DNA of 64,000 nucleotides from DATLMR01 sp035634255 (lineage in GTDB: Bacteria; Acidobacteriota; Blastocatellia; UBA7656), in assembly GCA_035634255.1 (NCBI GenBank), contig DASQDI010000033.1, positions 1 to 64,000 on the forward strand. Direction: 5' to 3'. Of the stretch, positions 8,295 to 16,397 are shown one piece after another. Numbering within the stretch: position 1 is the first letter of the stretch; every line of letters begins with the position of its first letter. A model generated the notes under the pieces. It searched no databases. It saw only the letters and a list, made by a program, of their open reading frames with translations, and had not been told where the DNA came from. Both the position numbers and the translations under genes were made by a program.

Positions 8295-10076
8295 ATGGCT
8301 AACGATTTTCAAAGCGATCAGGATTTTGCGCTCGGGCCGGAAGACTTCCCGTCCGAGCATGAGTACAAGCTGCACTGTCTGAAGCATTCGACTTCTCACA
8401 TCATGGCTTCGGCCGTTCAGCAGATGTTCCCGGAGGTGAAGTTCGGCATAGGCCCTCCGATCAAGAACGGGTTCTATTACGACATGGATTTGCCGCGCCC
8501 GCTCACTCCTGAGGACCTCGAAGAGATTCAGGACCGCATGCGCGCGATCATCAAAGCGGGCGTCGAGTTCAGGCAGGAGACGTGGGACAAAGAGAAGGCC
8601 CTGAAATTTTTCGGCGAGCGCGACCAGACCTACAAGGTCGAGCTGATCAACGGCCTCCCCGGAGACGTGGTCTCGACCTACAGCATAGGCGACTTCACGG
8701 ACCTCTGCGCCGGCCCGCACGTCCGCCGCACCAGCCAGTGCAAGCACTTCAGGCTCACTTCAATCGCGGGCGCTTACTGGCGCGGCAGCGAGAAGAACCC
8801 GATGCTCCAGCGCATCTACGGCACCGTGTGGCCGACCAGGGAAGAGCTCGACCTGTACCTGCATAATATCGAGGAGGCGCGCAAGCGCGACCACCGCAAG
8901 GTGGGCCGCGAGCTCGACCTCTTCATGACCCACGAATGGGCTCCCGGAGCCACTTTCTGGCTGCCCAAGGGCACGATCATCTACCAGACGCTTCAGAGCA
9001 AGATGCGCCGCCTGCTCTCGCGCAACGGGTACGTCGAGGTCAAGGCCCCGCTCGTGGCGAGCGCCGAGTTGTTCAAGACTTCCGGCCACTGGGAGCATTA
9101 CAAGGATGACATGTTCGTCTTCGAAGACAGCGAGGGGAAGCCCTACGGCCTGAAGCCCATGAACTGTCCGGGGCACATGCTGATCTTCGGGGCGAAGCGC
9201 CGCAGCTACCGCGAGCTGCCCCTGCGCCTCGCCGAAGAGAGCGTGCTGCACCGCAACGAGCGGACGGGCGCGCTCGCGGGGCTCACCCGCGTCAGGCAGT
9301 TCCAGCAGGACGACGCCCACATATTCATCACCGAGGACCAGATCACCGAGGAGGTGACGAAGGTAATCAGCCTGGTGAGCCGGGTCTACAGGGCCCTGGG
9401 GCTCTCCTACCGCTTCGTACTCAGCACGCGCAACGAAGAGAAGTTCATGGGCGAGGTGGAGGTGTGGGAGAAGGCCGAGGCTTCTTTGAGCTCGGCGCTA
9501 GAAGCAAACAACATCGAATACACGGTGGCCAAAGGCGACGCGGCCTTCTACGGCCCGAAGATAGACCAGCTCGTCGTCGATTCGCTCAACCGCGAGCACC
9601 AGCTGGGCACGATTCAGGCCGACTTCCAGCTCCCGCGCAGCTTCGGCCTGAGCTACGTCAACGAGCACAACTCGGAGTCGGTCCCCGTGGTCATTCACCG
9701 CGCCATATACGGCTCGTTCGAGCGCTTCATCGGGATACTGATCGAGCACTTCGCGGGCGCGTTCCCGCTCTGGCTCTCGCCCGTGCAGGCGAGGATCCTG
9801 TCGATCTCCGAAAAGACGGTCGATTACGCGCGCGAAGTTTACGAGCGGCTGGCCGAGGCGGGCATCCGGGCGGAGCTCGACGTGCGCGACGACAAGATCG
9901 GCGCGAAGATACGCGACGCCCAGCTTGAAAAAGTGCCTTACATGCTGATCACGGGCGCGAAGGAAGTCGAGTCGAGGGCCGTGGCGGTCCGCTCGCGAGA
10001 CAAGGGCGACGAGGGGGCGGTGCCGCTCGACCAGTTCGTCGAACGCATCAGGTCCGAAGCCGACTTTGAATATTGA
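8295..10076 (+). CDS. thrS: Threonyl-tRNA synthetase lacking the TGS domain
   Basis: Class II aminoacyl-tRNA synthetase charging tRNA-Thr. At 593 residues it is about 50 shorter than the common bacterial form because the N-terminal TGS domain is absent: the protein begins almost directly with the editing domain. Editing-site residues are present (HSTSH as the HxxxH motif at about residues 36-40, and CAGPH). The catalytic core carries the zinc-site motif KPMNCPGHM and the class II motif ERTGALAGLTRVRQFQQDDAH, and an anticodon-binding domain ends the protein. A GAGG sequence lies 10 bases upstream of the ATG, and no in-frame upstream coding sequence for a TGS domain is visible. The stop codon abuts an intergenic repeat element. 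Confidence 0.97.
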   Translation: MANDFQSDQDFALGPEDFPSEHEYKLHCLKHSTSHIMASAVQQMFPEVKFGIGPPIKNGFYYDMDLPRPLTPEDLEEIQDRMRAIIKAGVEFRQETWDKEKALKFFGERDQTYKVELINGLPGDVVSTYSIGDFTDLCAGPHVRRTSQCKHFRLTSIAGAYWRGSEKNPMLQRIYGTVWPTREELDLYLHNIEEARKRDHRKVGRELDLFMTHEWAPGATFWLPKGTIIYQTLQSKMRRLLSRNGYVEVKAPLVASAELFKTSGHWEHYKDDMFVFEDSEGKPYGLKPMNCPGHMLIFGAKRRSYRELPLRLAEESVLHRNERTGALAGLTRVRQFQQDDAHIFITEDQITEEVTKVISLVSRVYRALGLSYRFVLSTRNEEKFMGEVEVWEKAEASLSSALEANNIEYTVAKGDAAFYGPKIDQLVVDSLNREHQLGTIQADFQLPRSFGLSYVNEHNSESVPVVIHRAIYGSFERFIGILIEHFAGAFPLWLSPVQARILSISEKTVDYAREVYERLAEAGIRAELDVRDDKIGAKIRDAQLEKVPYMLITGAKEVESRAVAVRSRDKGDEGAVPLDQFVERIRSEADFEY

Positions 10077-10209
10077 GGGGTCAGTGGTCGGAGGTCAGGG
10101 GCCAGTGCTGCTTCAGAAGGCTCCGGTCAATTCAAAAGGGATTCAATAAATAGAATCTCAAATGCTCCTTCCTTAGACTCTGACCCCCGACCACTGACCA
10201 CCGACCCCT
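10077..10209. repeat. Intergenic inverted-repeat element, copy A
   Basis: It occupies exactly the gap between the thrS stop and the next ATG. GACC-rich arms of about 30 bases (left GGGGTCAGTGGTCGGAGGTC, right GACCACTGACCACCGACCCC) are imperfect inverted repeats around a roughly 75-base core. The core has a small hairpin, GGATTC...GAATCT, followed by CAAATGCTCCTTCCTTAG. A second copy at 38147-38315 has the same plan and core. Confidence 0.75.
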
Positions 10210-11220
10210 ATGTTCAAAATAGACCCAGACGATCCCGACGAGGGCGTTATCGCGCGGGCCGCTTCGATCATCCGAGAGGGCGGCCTGGTGGCTTTTCCGA
10301 CGGAGACCGTGTACGGCCTGGGGGCCGACTCGATGAACGAGCGGGCCATAGGGCGCATATTCGAAGCGAAGGGCCGGCCCTCCGATAACCCCCTCATCGT
10401 CCACGTCGATGACCGAGAGAAGCTCGCGCGCGTGGCGGCCGAGGTGAGCGAGAAGGCCGAGAGGTTGATGGAGAAGTTCTGGCCCGGCCCGCTCACCCTC
10501 GTCCTGAAGCGCCGGCCCGAAGTCCCGCCCGCCGTCTCGGCGGGCCTCCCGACCGTGGCGGTCAGGATGCCCGCGAGCCGGATCGCCCTCGCGCTGATAC
10601 GTCACGCGCGGACACCCGTCGCGGCCCCGAGCGCCAACGCTTCCGGAAGGCCGAGCCCGACCAGCGCCTCGCACGTGCTCGCGGACCTCGGCGGACGAAT
10701 CGACATGATCCTCGACGGGGGCGCGACCGACATAGGGATAGAGTCCACCGTGCTCGATGTCACGACCGACCCTCCCATCATACTCAGGCCCGGCTGGGTC
10801 ACCGAGGAGAAGCTGGCGGGCACGATCGGCGCGCTCGGCCCGAAGGCCACCCCGGAGCGGATGGGGCGCTCGCCCGGCACGCGGCACCGCCACTACAGCC
10901 CGCGCGCGCGCGTGGCTCTGGTCGAAGCGGGCTCGCCCGCGATGGTAAAAGAGGCGTGTGAGAAGTACCTTAAAGAAGGCCCGGTCGGGTTCCTGGGTCA
11001 CACGGACCCCGGCATAAGGGACGGGCGGTTCAACAAAATTATTCTGGGCGACAGCGCGGGCGATTACGCGCGCTCCATCTATCGCGCCCTCCGCGAGCTG
11101 GACGAGAAGAACCCCTCGGTGATAGTCGTCGAAGGGATAGGCGAGGGCGGGGAGGGCGCGGCCGTGATGGACCGCCTCCGCCGCGCCGCCGAAGAGGTGA
11201 AATGGACATCGAATCGATAA
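10210..11220 (+). CDS. tsaC: L-threonylcarbamoyladenylate synthase (Sua5/YrdC)
   Basis: Makes threonylcarbamoyl-AMP from threonine, bicarbonate and ATP for the t6A37 modification of ANN-decoding tRNAs, in the cytoplasm. The 336-residue length marks the long Sua5 form: a YrdC domain (about 10-200) with TETVYGLGAD, KGRPSDNPLIVHV and APSANASG, then a C-terminal Sua5 domain (about 220-335) after the linker SPGTRHRHYSP. The ATG follows a repeat element directly, and no Shine-Dalgarno sequence is evident. It sits next to thrS, so two threonine-dependent tRNA functions are adjacent, and it overlaps the next gene by 19 bases. Confidence 0.95.
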   Translation: MFKIDPDDPDEGVIARAASIIREGGLVAFPTETVYGLGADSMNERAIGRIFEAKGRPSDNPLIVHVDDREKLARVAAEVSEKAERLMEKFWPGPLTLVLKRRPEVPPAVSAGLPTVAVRMPASRIALALIRHARTPVAAPSANASGRPSPTSASHVLADLGGRIDMILDGGATDIGIESTVLDVTTDPPIILRPGWVTEEKLAGTIGALGPKATPERMGRSPGTRHRHYSPRARVALVEAGSPAMVKEACEKYLKEGPVGFLGHTDPGIRDGRFNKIILGDSAGDYARSIYRALRELDEKNPSVIVVEGIGEGGEGAAVMDRLRRAAEEVKWTSNR

Positions 11221-11567
11221 AAGACTATTGCCTCTCATTGCCGCACGCGACATCCGACATCCAGTGGGAGAACGACCTGCTCTTCCGGGTCGGCGGGAAG
11301 ATATTCGCGGGGGTCGGGCTGGACGGGGCTTCGAGCGGCCACCTCTCTTTCAAGTGCACCCCGGAAGAGTTCTCGGAGCTGATAGAAAGGGACGGGATAG
11401 TCCCGGCCCCGTACACTGCCAGGTACCACTGGGTCATGGTCGAGCGGTTCGACAGCCTTACGGCCGCCGAGGTCCGGAGGCTGATCGGGGATTCGTACGG
11501 GATGGTATTTGCAAAATTGCCTAAAAAAGTTAAAGCTACATTAAAGCAGAGCGAACAAGCGGTCTGA
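11202..11567 (+). CDS. MmcQ/YjbR family protein
   Basis: A 121-residue cytoplasmic protein of the MmcQ/YjbR family, which has a CyaY-like fold; some members are described as DNA-binding, but the cellular role is unclear. The family features seen are the N-terminal SIKDYCLSLPHATSDI, the FRVGGKIFAGV strand pair, and the C-terminal helix LIGDSYGMVFAKLPKK. The length is normal. The start lies inside the 3' end of the Sua5 gene (19-base overlap) behind GAGGTG, so it is translated from the same transcript. Confidence 0.88.
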   Translation: MDIESIKDYCLSLPHATSDIQWENDLLFRVGGKIFAGVGLDGASSGHLSFKCTPEEFSELIERDGIVPAPYTARYHWVMVERFDSLTAAEVRRLIGDSYGMVFAKLPKKVKATLKQSEQAV

Positions 11568-11663
11568 TCTTTAGTTCTCCCCGCGCGGTGCCGGACGCGG
11601 TCACGCGAAGCGGACGGGAGCGGGTAATCGCCGCCCTTCATAATTCAAGTTGGCAGGAGAAAA

Positions 11664-12839
11664 ATGCAAGCACTGAAAAAACCGGACCTGACCGAAGACG
11701 GGTTGCAGTTCGTGGACGACGAGCCCGAGCCGCGCGTGGGACACTCGGACGTGAAGATTCGCGTGCTGGCCGCGTCGATCTGCGGGACGGACCAGAGCAT
11801 CTATCAGATCACCTCGCGCCCCGGCATGCGCGACGAGATGCTCAGCTACAACGGGGGGGAGGTCGGCAGGTACCAGCCGATCATCGTGGGCCATGAATTC
11901 TGCGGCGAAGTCGCGGAGGTAGGCGAGGACGTGGACCCGAGCATCGCCCGCGTGGGCGATTACGTGACGAGCGAGATGCACATCAGCTGCGGCCACTGCC
12001 AGCAGTGCCGCACGGGGCAGCGCCACATCTGCAAGAACATCAGGGTCAAAGGCGTCCACCTCGACGGGGCTTTCGCCGACTACGTCGTCGTGCCATACGA
12101 GAACGTCATCAACCTCGACCGGTTCGGGGGCCGCGAGGTCATCCCGCCCAGGTTCGGGGCGTTCCTCGACGCGCTCGGCAACGGCGTGCACACGGTCATG
12201 GAGGGTGACGTCGCCGGGAAGACGGTCGCCATACTCGGGTGCGGCGCGCAGGGCCTTATGGCCACGGCCGTCGCGCGCACGCTCGGCGCGACGCGGATAT
12301 ACGTCACCGACTTTTCGAACCCGCGCGGGGGCTTCGACGCGGGCAGGCTCGCCTCCAGGTTCCAGACCGCCCGCGAGCTTGGGGCCGACTTCTGCTTCGA
12401 CACGAATGAAGAGGCCGCGCCCGGGCAGCGCAAAGAGTTGTTCGAGCGGGCGCGGGACGAGCATGGCGGGGGCATCGACGTGGTGCTTGAGATGAGCGGG
12501 GCGGAAGCCGCCTACAACGACGCGGGGGCGATGGTCAAAAACGGCGGGCAGATTCTCCTGCTGGGAATCCCCGCGCGCCCGCTCCGCTCGTTCGACTTCG
12601 GCAAGTACGCGGTCTGGAAGGGCGTGACCCTCCGCGGTATATTCGGGCGCCGGATGTTCGAGACCTGGTACGCCATGCTCGACATGCTGGCGACCGAGAG
12701 CTCGGGCCTTAAAGCGAAGATCGAGAAGATCATCGCGAGGGAGACCGTGCCGCTTTCGAGCTTCGAGCGCGGCTTCGAGCTGGTCCGCACGCACGAGGCG
12801 GTGAAGCTCCTCCTCGTGCCGGACGGGGCGAAAAAATAA
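11664..12839 (+). CDS. tdh: Zinc-dependent L-threonine 3-dehydrogenase / medium-chain alcohol dehydrogenase
   Basis: Predicted to oxidise L-threonine to 2-amino-3-ketobutyrate with NAD+. The 391-residue medium-chain dehydrogenase shows catalytic zinc ligands (Cys40 in SICGTD; His77-Glu78 in VGHEF), the structural zinc cysteines Cys109, Cys112, Cys115 and Cys123, and the nucleotide-binding loop ILGCGAQGLM. On its own the sequence would only indicate a zinc alcohol dehydrogenase. The specific call rests on the gene 10 bases downstream, which encodes glycine C-acetyltransferase, the next step of threonine catabolism. The insertion around residues 50-72 (RPGMRDEMLSYNGGEV) is longer than in E. coli Tdh. 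GGAG precedes the ATG. Confidence 0.85.
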   Translation: MQALKKPDLTEDGLQFVDDEPEPRVGHSDVKIRVLAASICGTDQSIYQITSRPGMRDEMLSYNGGEVGRYQPIIVGHEFCGEVAEVGEDVDPSIARVGDYVTSEMHISCGHCQQCRTGQRHICKNIRVKGVHLDGAFADYVVVPYENVINLDRFGGREVIPPRFGAFLDALGNGVHTVMEGDVAGKTVAILGCGAQGLMATAVARTLGATRIYVTDFSNPRGGFDAGRLASRFQTARELGADFCFDTNEEAAPGQRKELFERARDEHGGGIDVVLEMSGAEAAYNDAGAMVKNGGQILLLGIPARPLRSFDFGKYAVWKGVTLRGIFGRRMFETWYAMLDMLATESSGLKAKIEKIIARETVPLSSFERGFELVRTHEAVKLLLVPDGAKK

Positions 12840-12849
12840 GGAGAGGCGA

Positions 12850-14079
12850 ATGGACCTGAACGAACTTTACTCGACGCTCGACCGCGAGCTCGGGAAGATC
12901 AAAGAGGCGAAGACTTTCAAGTACGAAGTGCCGCTCGAAAGCGAGCAGGGCGGGAGGGTCACGGTCGCGGGGCGCGAGGCCGTCATGCTCGCGTCGAACA
13001 ATTACGTGGGGCTGTCCAACCACCCGCGCATCAAAGAGGCCGCCCACCGCGCGCTCGACGAGTGGGGCTACGGGATGGCCTCGGTCCGGTTCCTCTGCGG
13101 CACGGAGCCGATACACTTCGAGCTTGAGCGCCGCATAGCCCGGTTCGTCGGGTGCGAGGCCGCCATACTGCACTCGTCCTGCTTCGCGGCGAACGAGGCA
13201 TTCTTCTCGGCCCTGATCTCGAACGACTTCGGCCAGCAGGGCTACCAGGACGCGATCTACAGCGACCAGTTGAATCACGCGAGCATCATAGACGGGGTGA
13301 GGCTCTGCCGCGCCATCGTTAAGCAGACCGCCTCGCGGCTCTACCCGAACGGGGACGTGGGCCGCCTGAAAGAGATGCTCGAAGAGGACCGCGACAAGAA
13401 TTACCGCATCAAAATCATCGCCACCGACGGGGTCTTCTCGATGGAAGGGCACCTCGCGCCCCTGCCCGCGCTCGTGCAGCTCGCGCGAGAGCACAACGCC
13501 CTGCTGATGGTGGACGAGTCGCACGCGACCGGCGTGCTCGGGAAGACCGGCCGGGGCACCCACGAAGACCTCGACGTGTTCGGGGAGATCGACGTGATCA
13601 CGGGCACGTTCGGCAAAGCTCTCGGGGGCGCGTCGGGCGGCTTCATCGCCGGTCGCGCGTCGCTCATAGAGTTCCTGCGGCAGAAGTCGCGGCCCTACAC
13701 CTTCTCGAACACCGTCCCGCCCGCGGTGGTCGCCGGGTCCATCGCGGCCCTCGACCTGCTCGAAAGCGACCCCTCGATAGTGACGCGCCTGCACGAGAAC
13801 ACGGACTACTTCCGGCGCGAGATAGTCGGCCTCGGGTTCAGGATCATCGAAGGCCGCCACCCGATTGTGCCCATTATGTTGGGCGAGGCCGCGATAGCCC
13901 AGGACATGAGCCGCGAGCTTCTCGACGAAGGCGTGTACATCAAGGGGCTGTGGTACCCGGTCGTCCCCAAGGGCGAAGCGCGGTTGCGAGCGCAGATCTC
14001 GGCCGCGCACACGCGCGACGACCTCGACCGCGCTCTCGACTCGTTCAGCAAGGTCGGCAAGCGGCTCGGGGTGATCTGA
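12850..14079 (+). CDS. kbl: Glycine C-acetyltransferase (2-amino-3-ketobutyrate CoA ligase)
   Basis: PLP enzyme of the alpha-oxoamine synthase family, cleaving 2-amino-3-ketobutyrate with CoA to glycine and acetyl-CoA. The 409-residue product has the family landmarks ASNNYVGLSNHP, the PLP contact VDESHATGVLG and the Schiff-base Lys256 in TGTFGKALGGASGG. It follows tdh after 10 bases, behind AGGAGAGGCGA. 8-amino-7-oxononanoate synthase (BioF) is the main alternative in this fold; the tdh neighbour and the lack of any biotin gene argue for Kbl. Confidence 0.92.
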   Translation: MDLNELYSTLDRELGKIKEAKTFKYEVPLESEQGGRVTVAGREAVMLASNNYVGLSNHPRIKEAAHRALDEWGYGMASVRFLCGTEPIHFELERRIARFVGCEAAILHSSCFAANEAFFSALISNDFGQQGYQDAIYSDQLNHASIIDGVRLCRAIVKQTASRLYPNGDVGRLKEMLEEDRDKNYRIKIIATDGVFSMEGHLAPLPALVQLAREHNALLMVDESHATGVLGKTGRGTHEDLDVFGEIDVITGTFGKALGGASGGFIAGRASLIEFLRQKSRPYTFSNTVPPAVVAGSIAALDLLESDPSIVTRLHENTDYFRREIVGLGFRIIEGRHPIVPIMLGEAAIAQDMSRELLDEGVYIKGLWYPVVPKGEARLRAQISAAHTRDDLDRALDSFSKVGKRLGVI

Positions 14080-14202
14080 GGTGATCCGGGAGGAGCCCGC
14101 TTGCGAAACCTGCAAGTCGAATCTGAAATCGCGTTCTGCTGGTAGCCCTGATTTGAAAGGCGCTATCCAGCACTCGATTTCAGTTCCCGTTCGGAGGCAG
14201 TT

Positions 14203-14847
14203 ATGAAAGCTCTGAGGATTGCAGCTTTGATTCTTTCGGTCGCCGCGGGCTCGGCCGCCATGCCTTCCTCCCCGGCTCAGGACGCGACCGGCGTGACCGT
14301 GACCAAGCTAAGCTGGAATAAGTACGAGTCCAGGACGTGGGACAGGCAGGACTTCAGCGGCGGCACGCCCGAGGCCAGCGATACGGCCGGGGCCCCGAAG
14401 GACCAGCCTTCCAACCCCCGCCAGCCCGTCGCGGGCCAGAACGACCTTGAGAATAAGAGCGCCCGCTCGAACCAGCAGCCCAGGAACAGGTCGCCGAGAG
14501 TCTCGGGGCTCAGCCTGCCGCGCGTCTTCGAAGGCTATCAGTACCACGCGACTTTCAAAAACACCGGCACGAAGACCGTCAAGTCCATAACGTGGAATTA
14601 CATCTTCACCGACCCCAACACCGGGAAGGAAGCGGGACGCCACACCTTCATCAGCGAGAAGAAGATTCGCCCTGGGAAAGAGGTCGACCTCGCCGAGGTG
14701 AGCAGGCGAGCGCCCACCTTAGTCGTCTCCGCCGACAAAGACTTCACCCAGAGGGCAGTGATCGACCGCATCGAATTCACGGATGGCTCAGTGTGGAACC
14801 GCCCGGCGGAGGAGCCGAGCAAAGACGGCCCGGCGAAAGATAATTAG
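14203..14847 (+). CDS. Secreted protein of unknown function
   Basis: A 214-residue product with a signal peptide (residues 1 to about 25, ending SSPAQD), then a low-complexity, Gly/Pro/Asn-rich linker (about 50-105). A compact beta-rich domain follows (about 110-200; YQYHATFKNTGTKTVKSITW, then RPGKEVDLAEV), resembling small immunoglobulin-like domains that contrast 'fixed' and 'extended' extracellular strands. The tail is charged. I do not recognise a named family. GGAGG precedes the ATG by 6 bases. A strong terminator follows the stop, so it is monocistronic. Confidence 0.7.
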   Translation: MKALRIAALILSVAAGSAAMPSSPAQDATGVTVTKLSWNKYESRTWDRQDFSGGTPEASDTAGAPKDQPSNPRQPVAGQNDLENKSARSNQQPRNRSPRVSGLSLPRVFEGYQYHATFKNTGTKTVKSITWNYIFTDPNTGKEAGRHTFISEKKIRPGKEVDLAEVSRRAPTLVVSADKDFTQRAVIDRIEFTDGSVWNRPAEEPSKDGPAKDN

Positions 14848-14878
14848 CCGGAGGCGCGTAACCGAATATTGGGGACGA

Positions 14879-14935
14879 AGCGACCCGATGAAGCGGCCGG
14901 ACGGAGGCGGCTTCGGCGGGTCGCTTTATTCATTT
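14879..14935 (+). terminator. Intrinsic terminator of the gene at 14203-14847
   Basis: AGCGACCCG (14879-14887) pairs with CGGGTCGCT (14917-14925), with a further GAAGC/GCTTC pairing inside. TTATTCATTT follows directly. Confidence 0.75.
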
Positions 14936-14978
14936 CGAGGTGCTTTAATGAATCAGGCTCAAACCCATAAGTGAAATC

Positions 14979-16391
14979 ATGATGATCCGCAACATGAGAG
15001 TATCGGTCGCCTTCGTCCTGCTGATCGCGGGCCTCGGGTCGCCCGCGCGCGCCCAGACGTTTAAGGTCCCGTTTACGCAGTTCCGGCTCGACAACGGGTT
15101 GCGCGTGGTCGTCTCCGAAGACCACACGGCCCCGGTCGTCGCCGTCGCGGTCTACTACGACGTGGGCTCGCGCAACGAGGCGCAGGGGCGCTCGGGCTTC
15201 GCCCACCTGTTCGAGCACATGATGTTTCAGGGGTCGGAGAACGTGGGCAAGGCCGAGCACTTCGTCTACGTCGAAAAGAATGGCGGCTACCTGAACGGCT
15301 CGACGCACGCCGACTTCACCAACTACTACCAGTTCCTTCCCGCCAACCAGCTGGAGCTCGCGCTCTGGCTCGAATCGGACCGGATGCGGTCCCTGAAGAT
15401 CACGCCCGCGAACCTGAGGAACCAGCAGGAGGCAGTCAAAGAGGAGAAGCGGCTGAGCATAGACAACCAAGCGTACTGGCCCGCGCTCAACCGGATGGAC
15501 GAGATGATATTTCGCAACTGGGCGAACTCGCATTCGACCATCGGCTCCATGCGCGACCTGAACGCGGCCACCATCGCGGACGTGAGGAGGTTCTTCGACA
15601 CCTACTACGCGCCTAACAACGCCGTGCTCGTCATAGTCGGGGACGTGGAGCCCGCGTCCGCCGAACGGCTCGCGCGGAAATACTTCGGCCCGATCCCCGC
15701 GCGGAAGGCCCCGCCGCCGGTCGATGTCTCCGAGCCGTTCGAGGTCGTGCGCCGGAAGTCGGTCGTGACCGACGCGCAGGCGCAGATGCCGGCGGTGGCG
15801 CTCGCGTGGAAGATACCCGCGCGCCGCGACCCGGATTTTTACCCGCTCGTCCTGCTCAAGTCGATCCTCTCCGACGGCGAGAGCTCGCGGCTCTACCGCA
15901 GGCTCCTGAAAGAGAAGGCCATCTCGCTCGAAATTCAGGGCTTCATGGACGAGCGGCGCGGCCCCGGCTCCTTCACCCTCTTTTCGATCTACAAGCCGGA
16001 GAAAACGCCCGAGCAGGTGCAAGCGGAGGTCGAGGCGGAGGTCGAGCTGATAAAGAATTACGGCGTGACCGAAGACGAACTTCTGAAGGCCAGGAATCAG
16101 TTCAGGCTCGAACAGTTTCTGGGGGGCGATGACGAGAGCGAGTACGAGAGCCTCCAGACCGCGCTCGGGCGCGCGCTCGCGCTCGGCGAGTACGCCCTGT
16201 TCGATGGCGACCCGTCTTTGATCAACACGGAGTTGGACCGCTACCTCTCCGTCACCCGCGAGCAGATACGCGAGGCCGCGCGGAAATACCTGGGCACGAA
16301 GAACCGCTCGGTGCTCTACATCCGCCCCGCGTCGCCGGAACCCGCGCGGCCCGGAAACAAAAAGCGGGCGTCGCGGGGCAAAGGAGATTAA
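14979..16391 (+). CDS. M16-family zinc metallopeptidase, catalytic subunit
   Basis: A periplasmic zinc peptidase of the pitrilysin/processing-peptidase type (M16B). The 470-residue product has a signal peptide (ending SPARAQ), the inverted zinc motif HLFEH in SGFAHLFEHMMFQG at about residues 72-76, and the downstream glutamate segment LALWLESDRM. Two M16 domains are visible, the second starting near residue 185. The next gene, 6 bases away, encodes a second M16 protein without the zinc motif, matching the active/inactive heterodimers known in this family. Its substrate is probably peptides entering the periplasm; no specific role is readable. Confidence 0.93.
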   Translation: MMIRNMRVSVAFVLLIAGLGSPARAQTFKVPFTQFRLDNGLRVVVSEDHTAPVVAVAVYYDVGSRNEAQGRSGFAHLFEHMMFQGSENVGKAEHFVYVEKNGGYLNGSTHADFTNYYQFLPANQLELALWLESDRMRSLKITPANLRNQQEAVKEEKRLSIDNQAYWPALNRMDEMIFRNWANSHSTIGSMRDLNAATIADVRRFFDTYYAPNNAVLVIVGDVEPASAERLARKYFGPIPARKAPPPVDVSEPFEVVRRKSVVTDAQAQMPAVALAWKIPARRDPDFYPLVLLKSILSDGESSRLYRRLLKEKAISLEIQGFMDERRGPGSFTLFSIYKPEKTPEQVQAEVEAEVELIKNYGVTEDELLKARNQFRLEQFLGGDDESEYESLQTALGRALALGEYALFDGDPSLINTELDRYLSVTREQIREAARKYLGTKNRSVLYIRPASPEPARPGNKKRASRGKGD

Positions 16392-16397
16392 CCGGGC

